Shown here piece after piece: positions 1-10,546 of a DNA stretch of 34,958 bases. The notes under the pieces were generated by a model that was given only the letters and a program-made list of their open reading frames with translations, searched no databases and had not been told where the DNA came from. Each line of letters starts with the position of its first letter. Position 1 is the first letter of the stretch. The DNA is taken from the NCBI RefSeq assembly GCF_008831285.2, contig NW_022205022.1, positions 1 to 34,958 of the forward strand. Direction: 5' to 3'. A program made the position numbers and the translations under genes. The stretch comes from Nymphaea colorata (taxonomy: Eukaryota > Streptophyta > Magnoliopsida > Nymphaeales > Nymphaeaceae).

Positions 1-174
1 CCATATTTTTATTTTAAGATTTCGATCATCAATTCAACGATAACTATTGAGGTATTGTTGCAAGATGAGCTGATTGAGATCATTCAGAATTATCCAACAA
101 AATTTTGGAAGATTTTAAAAATGAGGGAGCAGAAGGGCGGTTCTGATTCTTATCTTGGTTCTGTATTCTTATGA
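1..174 (+). CDS. 3' end of an unrecognised gene (partial)
   Basis: The first 57 codons of the window are open in frame 1 and end at a TGA at 172-174; the start lies off the left edge. The tail is mildly hydrophobic then polar (motifs such as DELIEIIQNY and REQKGGSDSY) and shows no domain I recognise. It is a gene end because the frame has no TGA before 172 and a strong hairpin begins two bases after the stop. The next gene begins 55 bases downstream on the same strand. Confidence 0.5.
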   Translation, partial: PYFYFKISIINSTITIEVLLQDELIEIIQNYPTKFWKILKMREQKGGSDSYLGSVFL

Positions 175-176
175 GG

Positions 177-199
177 CCCGCCTGAACATATCAGGCGGG
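177..199 (+). promoter_or_regulatory. GC-rich hairpin just after a stop codon
   Basis: A perfect 9-bp stem pairs 177-185 (CCCGCCTGA) with 191-199 (TCAGGCGGG) around the 5-base loop ACATA. It starts two bases after the TGA of the partial gene, in an otherwise AT-rich spacer. It could be a 3'-UTR element or transcription terminator. It does not match the animal histone stem-loop consensus, and the upstream tail is not a histone. Confidence 0.55.
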
Positions 200-229
200 T
201 GATGGTTTGTTTTTAAGATTATAATAATA

Positions 230-2422
230 ATGCATCAAAATTCCCAAACCCACTTCAAGCGTGCCGAATCGCTAAAATTTTTCAACATCGCTAAGCAAAA
301 ATAGCCACAAGCATTTTCAAATTACTTCAATCCCAACTTCCTCACCACCATCTATAAGCATCTCACCCACTCTCCCTCCGCAGTCTTCCTCAATGACAAG
401 ACCATCAACTAATAAAGTTTGCCGATCTTTTCTCTGAATTCTACCAGCCCTATCTTTGCTCGTATGACGATATGGTGAGTTTTACAATAAAATCAAGGAT
501 ATCTTCAGTGACTAATACTAGCCCAAAAATGAGATAACTTAACTCAATCGGTCCATCTTCCTCAGCAAGTTCGACAAGAATCATAGGAAAACTATGTCTA
601 CCAAATATCAGTCATCCGGTCGGAGATCCTCACCAGCCAAGACCTTGGACCATATAAGGAAATGATCATTAAGTTCAATTACTGCCTATGAGCTTGTACT
701 ACCTCACCAAAGAAGAATTCATCAAGAATTTCTTTAGATTTGCCAAATGTTCACGCAGAAGGATTTCATCGAGACCATTTTAAAAGAAATGCTCAGAAGC
801 AATGCGAAGAGGAATCATATAAGAGCCTTCTTTTTGTCAGTGATGCTTGCTTGTCTTATCCTGAAATTTAGAAAATTTTCATTCATTCCAGATTCTTCTA
901 GAAGGATTATTGGACTATTTTCAGGGAATCACTTCAGCAATTCGCTTTGGATCAATAAACCCATGCAAATGTGGCTCTTATTGCCTTTTTGAACGTATTT
1001 ATGCGTTAAAGCCAGAATTCGTTTAATTTTTGCTGATTCACTTGAGTGAAGACAACAGAAGCTCAATTCTACTCGACAAATCTCATAAAATCATCGGAAA
1101 TGTAGCTTATACTCAACAGATAATGGAATTCTACAGCTATCTTCTTCGCGCAATTTTAATAGATATCAATACATCCGTCCGTAGATGGTAATTGAAATAC
1201 AATTCTATGCTGTTAAGGTTTTGGGAAACAACTAGCCTTAGCTATTCTGTGCAGCTATCAGACTGATAAACTAGACAATCAGATACAATGTAGAGAACAC
1301 AGAAGTGCTGCTTATCTTTAGGGCGCTCGAGTCAAACTCACTTTAGCTTACCCAATCCTCTCTTTTAGCCTTGGAGACCGCGTTGAAAGTCGAAAATCGC
1401 GAAATAATATAAACGTTTTTGATAAAGAAAGGAAAGTATATACCTATCCTCCTCAACCAGCTATCCCTTCCTTTCAAAGAAGGATTCGCCTCCAGTCATT
1501 GTCTATGCCTTTAAATAATTCACCTAATGATCAGGCCTGAATTCTTCGTAAATAATCCTTAATTTAGCTCTGCATAAATGACCTGTTGAATTGTCTCTTC
1601 GCAGCTTTGCAGATAATCCCTATTTCAACACATTCATAAGCGAAATACTCAAAAAGATATGCCAAATGATCCTCGCAAACGAATATGAAGCCAAATAGTG
1701 AGGGCTTAGCCAATCCTCAGGATAGCATTAGCTTTGCTATCGACATCAATATGCGAGGATTCCTGTCTTGAGGTGCTTCAATCCAACTTCAAATTTATCA
1801 ATAAGCAAATCATCAAAAATACGATTGAATCATTGACCTGTTTCTTCCAGAGCGAGCATATGAACAAGGAAATATCAAGCAGCAACGTAAACGGAGGACT
1901 GCTTTACGAAATCTACAATAATTTTGATGTAATTCTATCAAGCTCCACAGCATAAACTGCCATTTCTCCTTTGCTGAGATAATAAATCACACCATACGCC
2001 AAAAGCGTACATAAAAAGGTCTATGGAGCTATGTTTGCAATTTGCGAAAATATCACCTTCACTTTTCGAGCAGCATAGACCCAATTTAAAAAGACTATGT
2101 AATAAAAAAGAAGTAAAAGTGATTATATTTAGGACGACTATTGGCTTACTATTACTACCTGTTCACTCTTTAGGAGCTGAAGGCATAAAAGATTCCTATA
2201 TTGATAGAATATAGCATCCACTTCAAGTTGTTCCGAGAGCATGAACTGTAAAGATTGCTTCCAGTGTTCATCAACTACCAATCCTTTCAAAAATACTGCT
2301 TGGAAATTATGCAGCCAGTGATATAGAAGGAAAGATACAGGAAGAAATACATTCTATTTGCTTTAAGGATCTTATATACGCTAATGCTGAAGTTAGGGAT
2401 GAAGCAAGCTATAGGAATATGA
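230..2422 (+). CDS. Large alpha-helical protein, frame broken repeatedly
   Basis: From the ATG at 230 protein-like sequence runs to a TGA at 2420-2422, but it moves between frames roughly every 70-150 bases in the first half. Restoring one base at each jump (near 416, 487, 590, 690, 748, 815 and 985, several at A or T runs) gives continuous helical sequence with no low-complexity junctions, for example LSYPEIQKIF, LIAFLNVF then YALKPEF. No GT-AG segment of the local intron size explains these jumps. The protein would be about 700 residues and resembles HEAT/armadillo-like helical repeats, but I recognise no family. Either the sequence has base losses here or the gene is decaying; the same kind of loss in conserved genes of this window favours the former. 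Confidence 0.45.
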
Positions 2423-2437
2423 TTGAACGGTGTCTCA

Positions 2438-2759
2438 ATGACGGAAAAAAATAATACAAAATATCAGTCTTCATCTAACCTGATAACTCACTGTTAATGA
2501 ATGCAAATGAGTTTTTCCCCTCAGCGTCCGTCAGTACCTTCAACACAGTGAGTTCCTACCAATCGATTCGCTTGAGTCCCCGCGAAACAACAGGTTCACA
2601 GTAATTTTTGATTTATTTAGGAGTATAGGAAACCGATCAAGGTCCCCAAGCCCATACCGGCAGACCATTTCGAGGGTTATTCCGAATCAAGTGAGTGTCT
2701 GCATGAATTGCCGAAAAGCATCACCGCATATCCTTTGCGAGGCATGTAATCGTCGTTGA
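2438..2759 (+). CDS. Small Ser/Arg protein with a C-terminal Cys motif
   Basis: The ATG at 2438 is 15 bases after the preceding stop, and the TGA is at 2757-2759. A clear 20-base AT-rich intron lies at 2601-2620, and its removal joins SPRETTGSQ to an SRSPSPYRQ stretch. The product, about 90 residues, ends in CMNCRKAS-PHILCEACNRR. Two CxxC pairs nine residues apart form a plausible zinc knuckle right at the C-terminus. A second frame change near 2493 is either a missing base or a 32-base GT-AG intron (2493-2524); the former fits the local intron size better. It could also be the last exon of the upstream gene. Function unknown. Confidence 0.45.
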
Positions 2760-2940
2760 TCATAATGTGTCACTAATCATTTAATATCTTTTAGTAATGA
2801 GAAAAATTCATTTGATCATTCGGAAATGGCAGCGCATATGCATAACAATCCCATTTTCATAACATGATAACAATAAAGGGAACGTTAATCTTTGGATTTC
2901 TGAATTTACGATTCTTTATAAATAAAATAATTAAATTGCT

Positions 2941-3912
2941 ATGAATAAAGGAGAGGAGATAACACATGATCAAATAGGTAATTAAGGAAGTATCTCCATC
3001 TTCGAGGACAGCAAAATCATTAAACTGTAGCAGCAGTTAAGCAAAATGAAAAAATTGCTAAGCATGTAGATAGAGTTGAAGAAAAATAAGTAGGAATTCA
3101 ATAAGATTTCTCAAGAAATTAGCGATGTATAATAGCAATTAAAAATCAAGAAAAAGGAGAAAATCAATGAAAAGCTTATGCAAATACAAATGAGGCATTA
3201 GTAGAGAGCAATAAAGAATAAAGAAAGCAACCATACACTTGCTAAGATCAAAGAGACCACCGTTAGAGAAGAAAAAGAATGGAATCGTTGGTCAATTAAT
3301 ACAAAAAGAATACGATTACGTTTACCATAAAAAACTTCTCCAAAGGAAAGAAAACAAGCAATTAAATTTATAGAAATCTCAGAGCATTAAAGGCAATATT
3401 GAAATCAATACGAAAGTACAGCAACAGAATGAAAACGTAATCATTGGATAAAAGTCGATAGAGGTATTCACGCTAAAAATATCTTTTATAATCATGACAA
3501 TTTCAAATGATGATACTCCTTGAAGAAAATGAAGATAATGTAACTTGTGAATAAGCGTATTGATTATGGAAACAAGGTTTAAAAATAATCCGTGAGGATA
3601 AAAATTCCTTCCTCTCTATTGAAAAAATGAAAGCTGAAACCTATGACAAAAATATCGATCAATATAACCACGAAAAGTAGAAATACAAGAAGCCTAAGCT
3701 GGATACTAACTTCTTTGGAGATATCCATTAGAATAGATACAAGGAGATTAGAAAGATAGCAAATGAATAATCACCAACCGTTGATCGGTTGAATCGGTTG
3801 AAACACATTGCTGATGGGTACAACTTACAATATAATAATGGGCAATAGATGCGTTGGATATGATGAGTAATGTGAGCATCGCCAGAGCCAATCTACTACT
3901 AAAGGAAGCATG
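2941..3912 (+). CDS. Coiled-coil protein with frame breaks
   Basis: ATG at 2941 and TGA at 3910-3912. The first 110 or so codons are K/E/Q/I-rich heptad-like sequence using many TAA and TAG codons as Gln, for example KIIKLQQQLSKMKKLL. Frame changes near 3290, 3510, 3555 and 3850 each need one extra base. The C-terminal part (KPKLDTNFFGDIH, then RLKHIADGYNLQY, then IDALDMMSNVSIARANLLLKEA in spaced segments) is less repetitive and probably a conserved domain. About 320 residues if repaired. Likely cytoskeletal or ciliary by composition only; no family recognised. It converges on the minus-strand gene ending at 4020. Confidence 0.45.
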
Positions 3913-4019
3913 AAAAAGCTGTTTTTACATATTTATTGTAATAAATAGATAGAAAATAATATGAAGATAATCAATAATTTCTTTCATATAGTGCGAATTG
4001 AGTCTTTTTCTCTTTGCAT

Positions 4020-4894
4020 TCAGTCCTAATCTTAATCTTCTATATTTTTGCTTTATGTATTCCTTTCTCTCACATGGAATACCATATTCTTGCTTATTTT
4101 TCTATGGCTTTCGATTGAGATCAGGAGTTGCTTTTAGTGGACTTTTTGATTTTTCACATCGGTAAGTAACGAGTTTCTTGCTTTCAAGGATGTTCTGATA
4201 ACACAATTCATACTTGTTTGGCTTGTTTGGCTTTTGCTGGTATCATTTAGCTAATCTTTCGGGTAAGCCTTCTTGGTTAGCTTTTCTGGAGTTTGCATGA
4301 ATAACTGCTATATTTTCTAAACCTTTTTATCGAGTTAAAATGGCTAATAGTTCATGAATTTGTCAGGGAATGTCTTCGTGGTTGGACTTTTATTTTCGAT
4401 TTAATATGTCTATCTAAGTTACTCCTTATTTTTGTTATTCTTCGAGTACTGTTGCAAAGTTTGGTGAAGTTACTTGATGGTCTATGCCTGCTTATCAATA
4501 GTCTTTTGTTTTTCTGCCAATAGCTCCTGTGCTTTAAAGGCCAAAGTTGTTATATATGCTGTGGCCACACTGGTAAATGGGGTAGACAATCTTTAAACTT
4601 TGACAACCTGTTACCGACTTCCTTCAAAATTGGTATTGCTTTTGTAACAAGAATCTTTTCTATCTTTTTATTGCGAGCTTTGGCATTTTCAATGTTCTGA
4701 AACTCACCTATGAGGTACTCTTGGAGCGTTGCTATTTCCGATGTTTTGCTTTTGATGAAATTCTCCATCAAATCGATCTGGTTCTCATTTTGCTCAAAGG
4801 CATTTTCCAGTTTATTGATGGCAAGGCTGGTATTGTTACCTGGAATCCCTTCGCCGAAGGATTATTGTTATTGCGATTCAAAGGTGTTGTCCAT
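4020..4894 (-). CDS. Gln/Lys-rich coiled-coil protein, one frame break
   Basis: Minus-strand ATG at 4892-4894 opens with MDNTFESQQQQ, where all consecutive Gln codons are CAA or TAA. About 110 residues of coiled-coil sequence follow (KLENAFEQNENQIDLMENF, then LQEYLIGEFQNIE). Near 4560 the frame needs one more base to pass from CLPHLPV to a Q/K-rich helical tail (LAEKQKTIDKQAQTIKQL) that runs to TGA at 4020-4022. About 290 residues. It is divergent from the gene starting at 5016, so the 121 bases between them must hold both promoters. Function unknown; structural or centrosomal roles are possible but not shown. Confidence 0.5.
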
Positions 4895-5015
4895 AATATA
4901 AAATTAACGGATGCCAAATCATCATCAATCTATATATCTTTTTTCACGGCATTAAATGGGGCAAAGGTCGAAATTACATCATTTTAATTTGAAATCGTTA
5001 ATAAAATTAATTTTT

Positions 5016-6163
5016 ATGCAGGCGCTTGCAAACATCCCGAAAGTGCTATCTCGGGTGGAGGACATTAGATATCAGAAGAATATTGAATAGGCCTTTGAGG
5101 AATACAAGAAAAATGTGAAGATTTTTGTTGAGAATATGAAGAAGGAAGTTTCTACACTTATTGACAACTATGAACGGATAATTAGAGAGCTGAGATCCTA
5201 AAACTAGCGGTTGAAAGATTGTTGCCGTCGAAATAATTCGCAAGGACGCCTCCATCGGCCTTTTACTCGACCCAAAATATTACCCCCTCTCCCTCCCGCA
5301 AAAATCAACAAGTAGGAAACTTGCTAGAGAATATCCAAACTGCCAAGAGCAACATATTCGCATCGGCTAGAGACAGGTCTCTTGAATAACTGCGGTAATC
5401 CCCCATCTTTCAGAAGATTCATGAAGACCAAAGCCAAATAAATCCTGAAAATGCACCCTATGAAATATAAGCATCTAGGTTCGAAATAAAAAACAAGAGA
5501 AAGAGGCACAGGGAACATAACTGAGTACTTTTTGGAATCGGGAATAAGAACATGAATTATACAACGGAGAAGTTTATATAAGCCATTGGGAGGAATAGCA
5601 GAAAATAAATTCACTAGTAGGAAGTGAATCTTGTCAACAATGATGATTAAAAATAATACTCGCAAGATAATGAATCAGGCTTGAATAAATCCTTGGGAAA
5701 CATCTGCAACTCATTGGATACTTCCTATATATCAAAGCGAGCAAGGAGCGAAAACAAGAAAAGAAAAGGGCAAATGCAAAACGAAATTGAAATGAAGAAG
5801 AAACAGGAAGCGATTGCATCGGAAATGCTGAAGAAACGAGGAATAAAGAGTCTGTTACAGCGGCTGAGAGAAAATGTTGATTCATCTCCAAGCGCAAAGG
5901 TTTAAACTATCACTGGATCCCGCTTCTTCTCCAGCCATCATCACAAGGAGGAACCTGCACAAATGTCCTTTTCCAACCTCAAGAAAAGTTCAAAAGTGAT
6001 GATAAATCCAGTTCCAATTGACATCTAAAAGAAATCAAAGGCGACTCGCAAGGACAAAAGCACAGCTTCTTCACCTCTCCAAAAACCGCAATCAATATTA
6101 AAGCAATCAACTGTTCTCACTCGGTCTATTTCAGGAATAAGTGCCATCGAATTCGATATCTGA
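5016..6163 (+). CDS. Coiled-coil, basic Ser-rich protein, frame broken
   Basis: ATG at 5016 starts a helical N-terminus (VEDIRYQKNIEQAFEEYKK, then MKKEVSTLIDNYERIIREL). The C-terminal half, open from about 5506 to TGA 6161-6163, is K/R/E/S-rich: MKKKQEAIASEMLKKRG, SLLQRLRENVDSSPS, then a Ser/Lys tail. The middle needs about two single-base corrections (near 5215 and 5505) to join these parts. About 380 residues. Composition suggests a cytoskeleton- or nucleus-associated scaffold; no domain is recognised. The gene ends 55 bases from the end of the convergent dehydrogenase gene. Confidence 0.45.
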
Positions 6164-6218
6164 CTCTGATTATAGCATAAATTTCTATTTAAAGGTATTT
6201 ATCGATCATACAATACCC

Positions 6219-7817
6219 TCACGTTGGGTTGGGAGTTTTCCAGGTAGAGGCAACTGGTCCATAGTCTCTGATAATCTCTCTGTGAGTTGTCCAAACGGTC
6301 AGGATGGCCTCTTTGCTGCCAATTCCAGCTCCTCTAGGTCTCCACATGGTCCAAACCAATGGTTCTGAGGAGCACCAGTGGTCCTTGCTCTATTTCCAGC
6401 ATAAGTGACTCCGTTGATGGTCTGTCCGAGGACTCTGTCAAGGAATAGCACATCATTCGAAACGACTCCCGCAGTCAAATGGTGGGAAAAGTTGTTGCAG
6501 CACTCAATGACAGTATCGATGTCCTTGTCACCGTACTGAACAATAAGCTGGAAGGGACCGAAGAGCTCCTCGCTGCAGACTTAGAAGTTCTTGACGAACT
6601 GGTCAAGAGAAACCTCGACAGCTGTGGGCTCATAAGCTCCATAAACTTCGGGGATGTTATGGTTTGTGAGTGGTCTTCCTCCGAAACTGAGCTTGGCGCC
6701 GGGAATAGCAAGGATTTTATCGATGTGTGCCTGAATTCTCTTGTTGTTCCAGGTGAGGACAGGACCAATGGTTAAGTCCTAAAGCTTTCTCCTTGAAGCC
6801 AATTTGGCAATCTTGTCAACGAAGCCAGCTTTTGCCCAATTTTCATGGACAAACACAACAGACTGAGCAGAGCATTTCTGTCCGAAGCGGCATAGGCATC
6901 CTGGTCAGATACCCAAGCTACGTAGTCTACGTTGGACACATCGGGGCCCAAGATTTTCCAATCAAAACCAGCATCTTAGATTCTAATTTTTCCTCTGGTC
7001 TTGGCTGCCAAGTGCTATGCCACTCTGCTGCTGCCGGTGAACTGAATCACCTTGAAGTTGGCTTGTCGATCACGTATTCCATATCGCTGTTGGTGCAGTT
7101 AATGAAGTTGATATCGTTGAGGTTTAAACCGCAGGCTTGAGTGAAGAGCAAGAATTGCTCCATAACGACAGCTACTCTTGGGTCGCATTTCAGGAGGGGT
7201 CTGTTGCCGGCCAACAGTGCTCCGTAGAGTTGAAGGCAGGGGATTTCTAAGGGGAAGTTGAAAGGGGAAATAACTCCAACATTTCCAAATGGCCAACGGT
7301 AGCCTGATGATGTTTGGCCGTCATGGTCTCCAGCCACGCTGAATGACTGTTGGAAAAATCTTGGATTATCTCCTGTAAAGTTTTCGAAGAATCGACGAGT
7401 AACCACCCATTCTCCTACCACCTGAGCTCTGCTCTTGGGCATCACTCTTTGGATGAGCTTCACGAAGTAGTCCTCAACTTCAGGCTTTCTCATTTCCGAG
7501 GCAATCTTGAGGAAAATTTAGCCGAATTGCATGTACCTGCTAACATTACGAATGGGATTATGGAGTCCATAAGCGGGAATCTTTTTCTGTGAGGCAGCAA
7601 AGGCGTCAAGTTCAGCCTTTTCGGGCAGGGGTGAAAAGATAAAGTTGCCACCATTGAGGGGATCAACAATAGGAGAGCTCTTGCTACTGGGCAAAAGCTT
7701 ACCGTCGAGGATGTTGGACATGGTGTGTGGATTTTTGGCTGAGAGTGTGTAGGGGTCGCAAGAGGCCCACCTTGGCAGTGATGAGAAGAGTTGAGTCAAC
7801 CTGAAGAGTAATCTCAT
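6219..7817 (-). CDS. ALDH12A1-like: Delta-1-pyrroline-5-carboxylate dehydrogenase, ALDH12 type
   Basis: This enzyme oxidises P5C / glutamate semialdehyde to glutamate with NAD+ in the mitochondrial matrix, the last step of proline catabolism. The N-terminus (MRLLFRLTQLFSSLPRW) looks like a mitochondrial presequence. The body closely follows the plant ALDH12 family: NFPLEIPCLQLYGALLAGN, FTGSSRVA, DAGFDWKILGPD, DQDAYAASGQKCSAQS with the catalytic Cys, RRKLQDLTIGPVL, and TGAPQNHWFGPCGDPRGAGIG. Several Gln codons are TAG or TAA where plants have Glu. Three single-base losses break the frame: near 7064 (DKANFK), 6882 (SGQKC, just before the catalytic Cys) and 6337 (GDPRG). Length, about 530 residues, and spacing match the family once these are allowed for, so I read a functional gene in imperfect sequence. 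First of seven same-strand genes. Confidence 0.9.
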
Positions 7818-7867
7818 TCTTTAATAAATAATTAATGAGAAATATCAATCTTTAACATAAATGCAGA

Positions 7868-8653
7868 TCAGTCGACTGGTAGGTTGACCTTGAGACTTTC
7901 GATAAGCTCCCTTATTGAATTCACCTCGCGCTCGTATATTTATCTTTGCTGTCTCATTGTTAGCTAGAGTAAATTTCTCTACATTTGAGCTCTTGAAAGC
8001 TACTGTTTTAGTTATGCCTCTCTTGAAATCGATTGATCAATCAATTCTTAGATTTTTCCGTAACGCTATACCTCTCTTTCCAGTCCTTCTGTTCGTTTTG
8101 AAGACATTTATAGCTTTCCTCTCAAATATTGCCTTTCTTTTTCACATTAGAAAAAACGTTGCTAAAGCTCATTATATGCTCTTTATGTTGGACGCATTAT
8201 CCAAGTACTCTCTGCTAATGAATTTTTATCGTTTTAGGGTTTTTAAAGGCCTAATTGAAGGACCATATTTTAGAGTAAGGAGCGCAATCTTAGTCGATTT
8301 TTGTCAGGATTCGATGGCTATAGTAATTAGATGATGGCGTTTGTTGTGTTTTAGATGATTTTTTCTTATTTCCTCGTGCGCTTATCTGTTTTTTTATTGG
8401 GAGTTTCCACTTTTTTATTGGAAGTCATCCGATTATCACGCGAGCCATTCTTATTTTCGTTGCTTTTCGCTCTTAAATCTTTATGTTTCTCCTAAATGGA
8501 CACACTTGACTTTATCTCTTTTGATTATGTTAAGATATGTGTTTCTTTATTTTTCGCTGACTCCTCTCCTTTGCGACTAGCCGTCAGGCGTGAGTTTTGG
8601 ATATCATCAGTAGCTTGTAGGGCCTTTTGCCATCGGCTGATCATCGACTCCAT
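7868..8653 (-). CDS. Coiled-coil protein, 261 residues, intact
   Basis: A single uninterrupted frame of 262 codons runs from ATG 8651-8653 to TGA 7868-7870, with many TAA/TAG Gln codons and no intron. The N-terminal 90 residues are polar and lysine-rich (NGSRDNRMTSNKKVETPNKK). The C-terminal 130 form a clear coiled coil: AYNELQQRFFQCEKERQYL, then REAQLKQQLSRAQMQRNLLQ, ending IRELIESLKVNLPVD. No family recognised. It sits 50 bases from the dehydrogenase start and 74 bases from the end of the next gene, all on the minus strand. Confidence 0.75.
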
Positions 8654-8727
8654 CCGGATTAATTTAAATCAATTGTAGGCAAGTATATTATTCATATGTT
8701 ATAATATAGGCGGAGAATGAAGCAGAG

Positions 8728-10422
8728 TCAATCATTTATCATCAGAGCCAACTATAATTCGTTTATCAAGGCCTTGGTTGTCAAGACATTTTTGCAAAAT
8801 TCTCCGATTTCCCTGCCAGAAGGATTGGATCGTAATTATCTCAATCTAATTTGGACGCCCTAGATAACATTCATATCCTCTTCGTTGGGATGAGTTATGG
8901 CCAATTCCTTAAACCATTTCATTTTATTCATCTAGAATACTGCCTTTACCATGCTTTCCGCCTTTCTGAGTAAGATCTGCTGAAGTGTTTGCATCAGATA
9001 AGCTGGAACCTCGATATCGTTCGCCAAAAGTTAGACAAGCTAGACAACTTTTTGAGACATTTTTTCCATGATAAGATCGAAAAGGCTATCCTTTATTCTT
9101 GAGTACTATTGGCACATCCAGAATTACGAGCATCTCTACATCATAGACTCTTTTTGCTCTTCTTGATCCTAGCCAAAGGTCAGTTATTCCGTATTTCTGC
9201 AATCATAAGAGTTATCTTTCTCGAAAAGCGTTTGACCCATACTCTAAGAACCCAAGCTAAGCTTATTTCCGATTCTTTTGGCATGATAGTCTTAAAGAAG
9301 CACTTTCAAAAACTCATATACTTGGATTTGCTCGCTACCGACCTGTTAAATCAACAATTGCTTGTATTCGCTTAACAGTTATGGATCTTTGCCAATATGG
9401 CAAGCAAACACTTGCTTATATCCTTCATCTTTAACACTTCAGTGAAGTAGCAGCCTTATGCTCTGTTTAGGTCTCTATTTTTATCATTTATGCGTAGCTC
9501 CCTTTTAAGAACGTTGCGAGCAAACAGATAATACAGCAAATCTTCATGTTGCCACTATCCAAGCAAAAACTATTCAAACGTCTTTACAAAAACAGGGCAT
9601 TCCTCTTTCGAGATTGTATTGGATAGTGTATAAGCATATTGTTCAAATTGGTAGCTGCTAGTTTGCTTCCTTTGAATTTTTTGCGAAAGTAACCTTCTAT
9701 AAGTTGTGGAAAAGTCACCTGAGTAAGCGTCTTTAAGGCATGATTGATGTTTTTGTTTTGAAGGCATTGAGTGTTCTTGTGAAGATATCATCATATATTT
9801 CTTCGATGCATCTCTAAAGCATGTTGGTCGGCCATCTCACGGCTCTTCCTTTCTCACATAAATCGAATAGATTGCATATTTGTTGACCACTCTCTATCTG
9901 GACATATCAACTTTCGGCTTTAGTTTTTGAGTATTATTCTCTCTCTATTTTTAATGACTTTAATCAAGCTTTTAGGTTGAGTTCCTGAGAATAATTGGCT
10001 ATTCTTTGAGTTTTTTGGAGGAGCTGTTAGCCACTTGTTCAAGCTATGAGGATTAGCGCTTTTTCTTGTCGAAGGATTATTCCTTGGAGTTTGGTTTGTT
10101 GGTTTTTTGCCTGTGAGACTGCGTCCTTTACAATTAAGAGATGAGTTTTTTAATTACTTTGATCTATCCTTAGTCGGGGTTTTCAATTGACGGTTATTGA
10201 TTCAGCTACATTTTATCGATTGAGAATATCATTACGAGTTTGAAGAGGCTTTGGCTCTACCTTTACTGGCTTTTTGCTTACTTGAGATTTACTTGCGATT
10301 TCCTTCGGTTTTGCAGGCTTGCTTACTTTATTTTCTTGAGGAGGGTCAAGCTGATGTTGTGGAGTTTTGGTGATTTCAATGAGACGCGAGCTGTGCAATT
10401 TTCCTTTCCTTCTTGGAAGCAA
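8728..10422 (-). CDS. Unrecognised protein with disordered N-terminus and helical C-terminus
   Basis: Minus-strand ATG near 10422 (MLPRRKGKLHSSRLIEITK) leads into about 160 residues rich in Lys, Pro, Ser and Asn (KPKEIASKSQVSKKPVKVEP). Helical segments follow: QFEQYAYTLSNTISKEECPV, FVKTFEQFLLGQWQHEDLLY, HIGKDPQLLSEYKQLL, VEVPAYLMQTLQQ-like, MKWFKELAITHPNEEDMN, and a tail ending ALINELQLALMIND before TGA 8728-8730. Frame changes near 10200, 9850, 9740 and 9440 each need one base; the last could be a 23-base GT-AG segment, but introns elsewhere here are 20-21. About 540 residues. No homologous family recognised, so it is a candidate lineage-specific protein. Confidence 0.5.
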
Positions 10423-10546
10423 ATGTTATTTTTTATCAAAAATTGAATAAATTATGCCTTGTGACCCTCGGATAGGTTGGCAACTCTACGGTTTTGGTCG
10501 TTTATTTCTTACGCATTATATAATAATATCAACGGCCGAATATTAA

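Noticed and set aside
380-416. 35-base GT-AG intron in the large helical gene
   Set aside because: It would remove protein-like sequence (LNDKTIN); a one-base correction in an A run joins both sides better.
230-2422. Programmed ribosomal frameshifting as in Euplotes
   Set aside because: Euplotes shifts occur at AAA-TAA/TAG with those codons as stops. Here TAA/TAG are Gln, the sites share no slippery heptamer, and the shifts cluster at homopolymers in several unrelated genes.
7043-7065. 23-base GT-AG intron in the dehydrogenase
   Set aside because: Removing it would delete eight residues, whereas restoring one base gives the exact ALDH12 spacing; other introns here are 20-21 bases.
7915-8334. 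139-codon hydrophobic plus-strand ORF that looks like a membrane protein
   Set aside because: The opposite strand holds a single 262-codon frame (7868-8653) with clear coiled-coil heptads; the hydrophobic ORF is its antisense shadow.
8717-9720. Plus-strand frames open in code 6 across 8717-9720
   Set aside because: With TGA as the only stop, antisense frames stay open by chance. The minus strand gives better protein-like sequence with helical domains and a sensible end at 8728.
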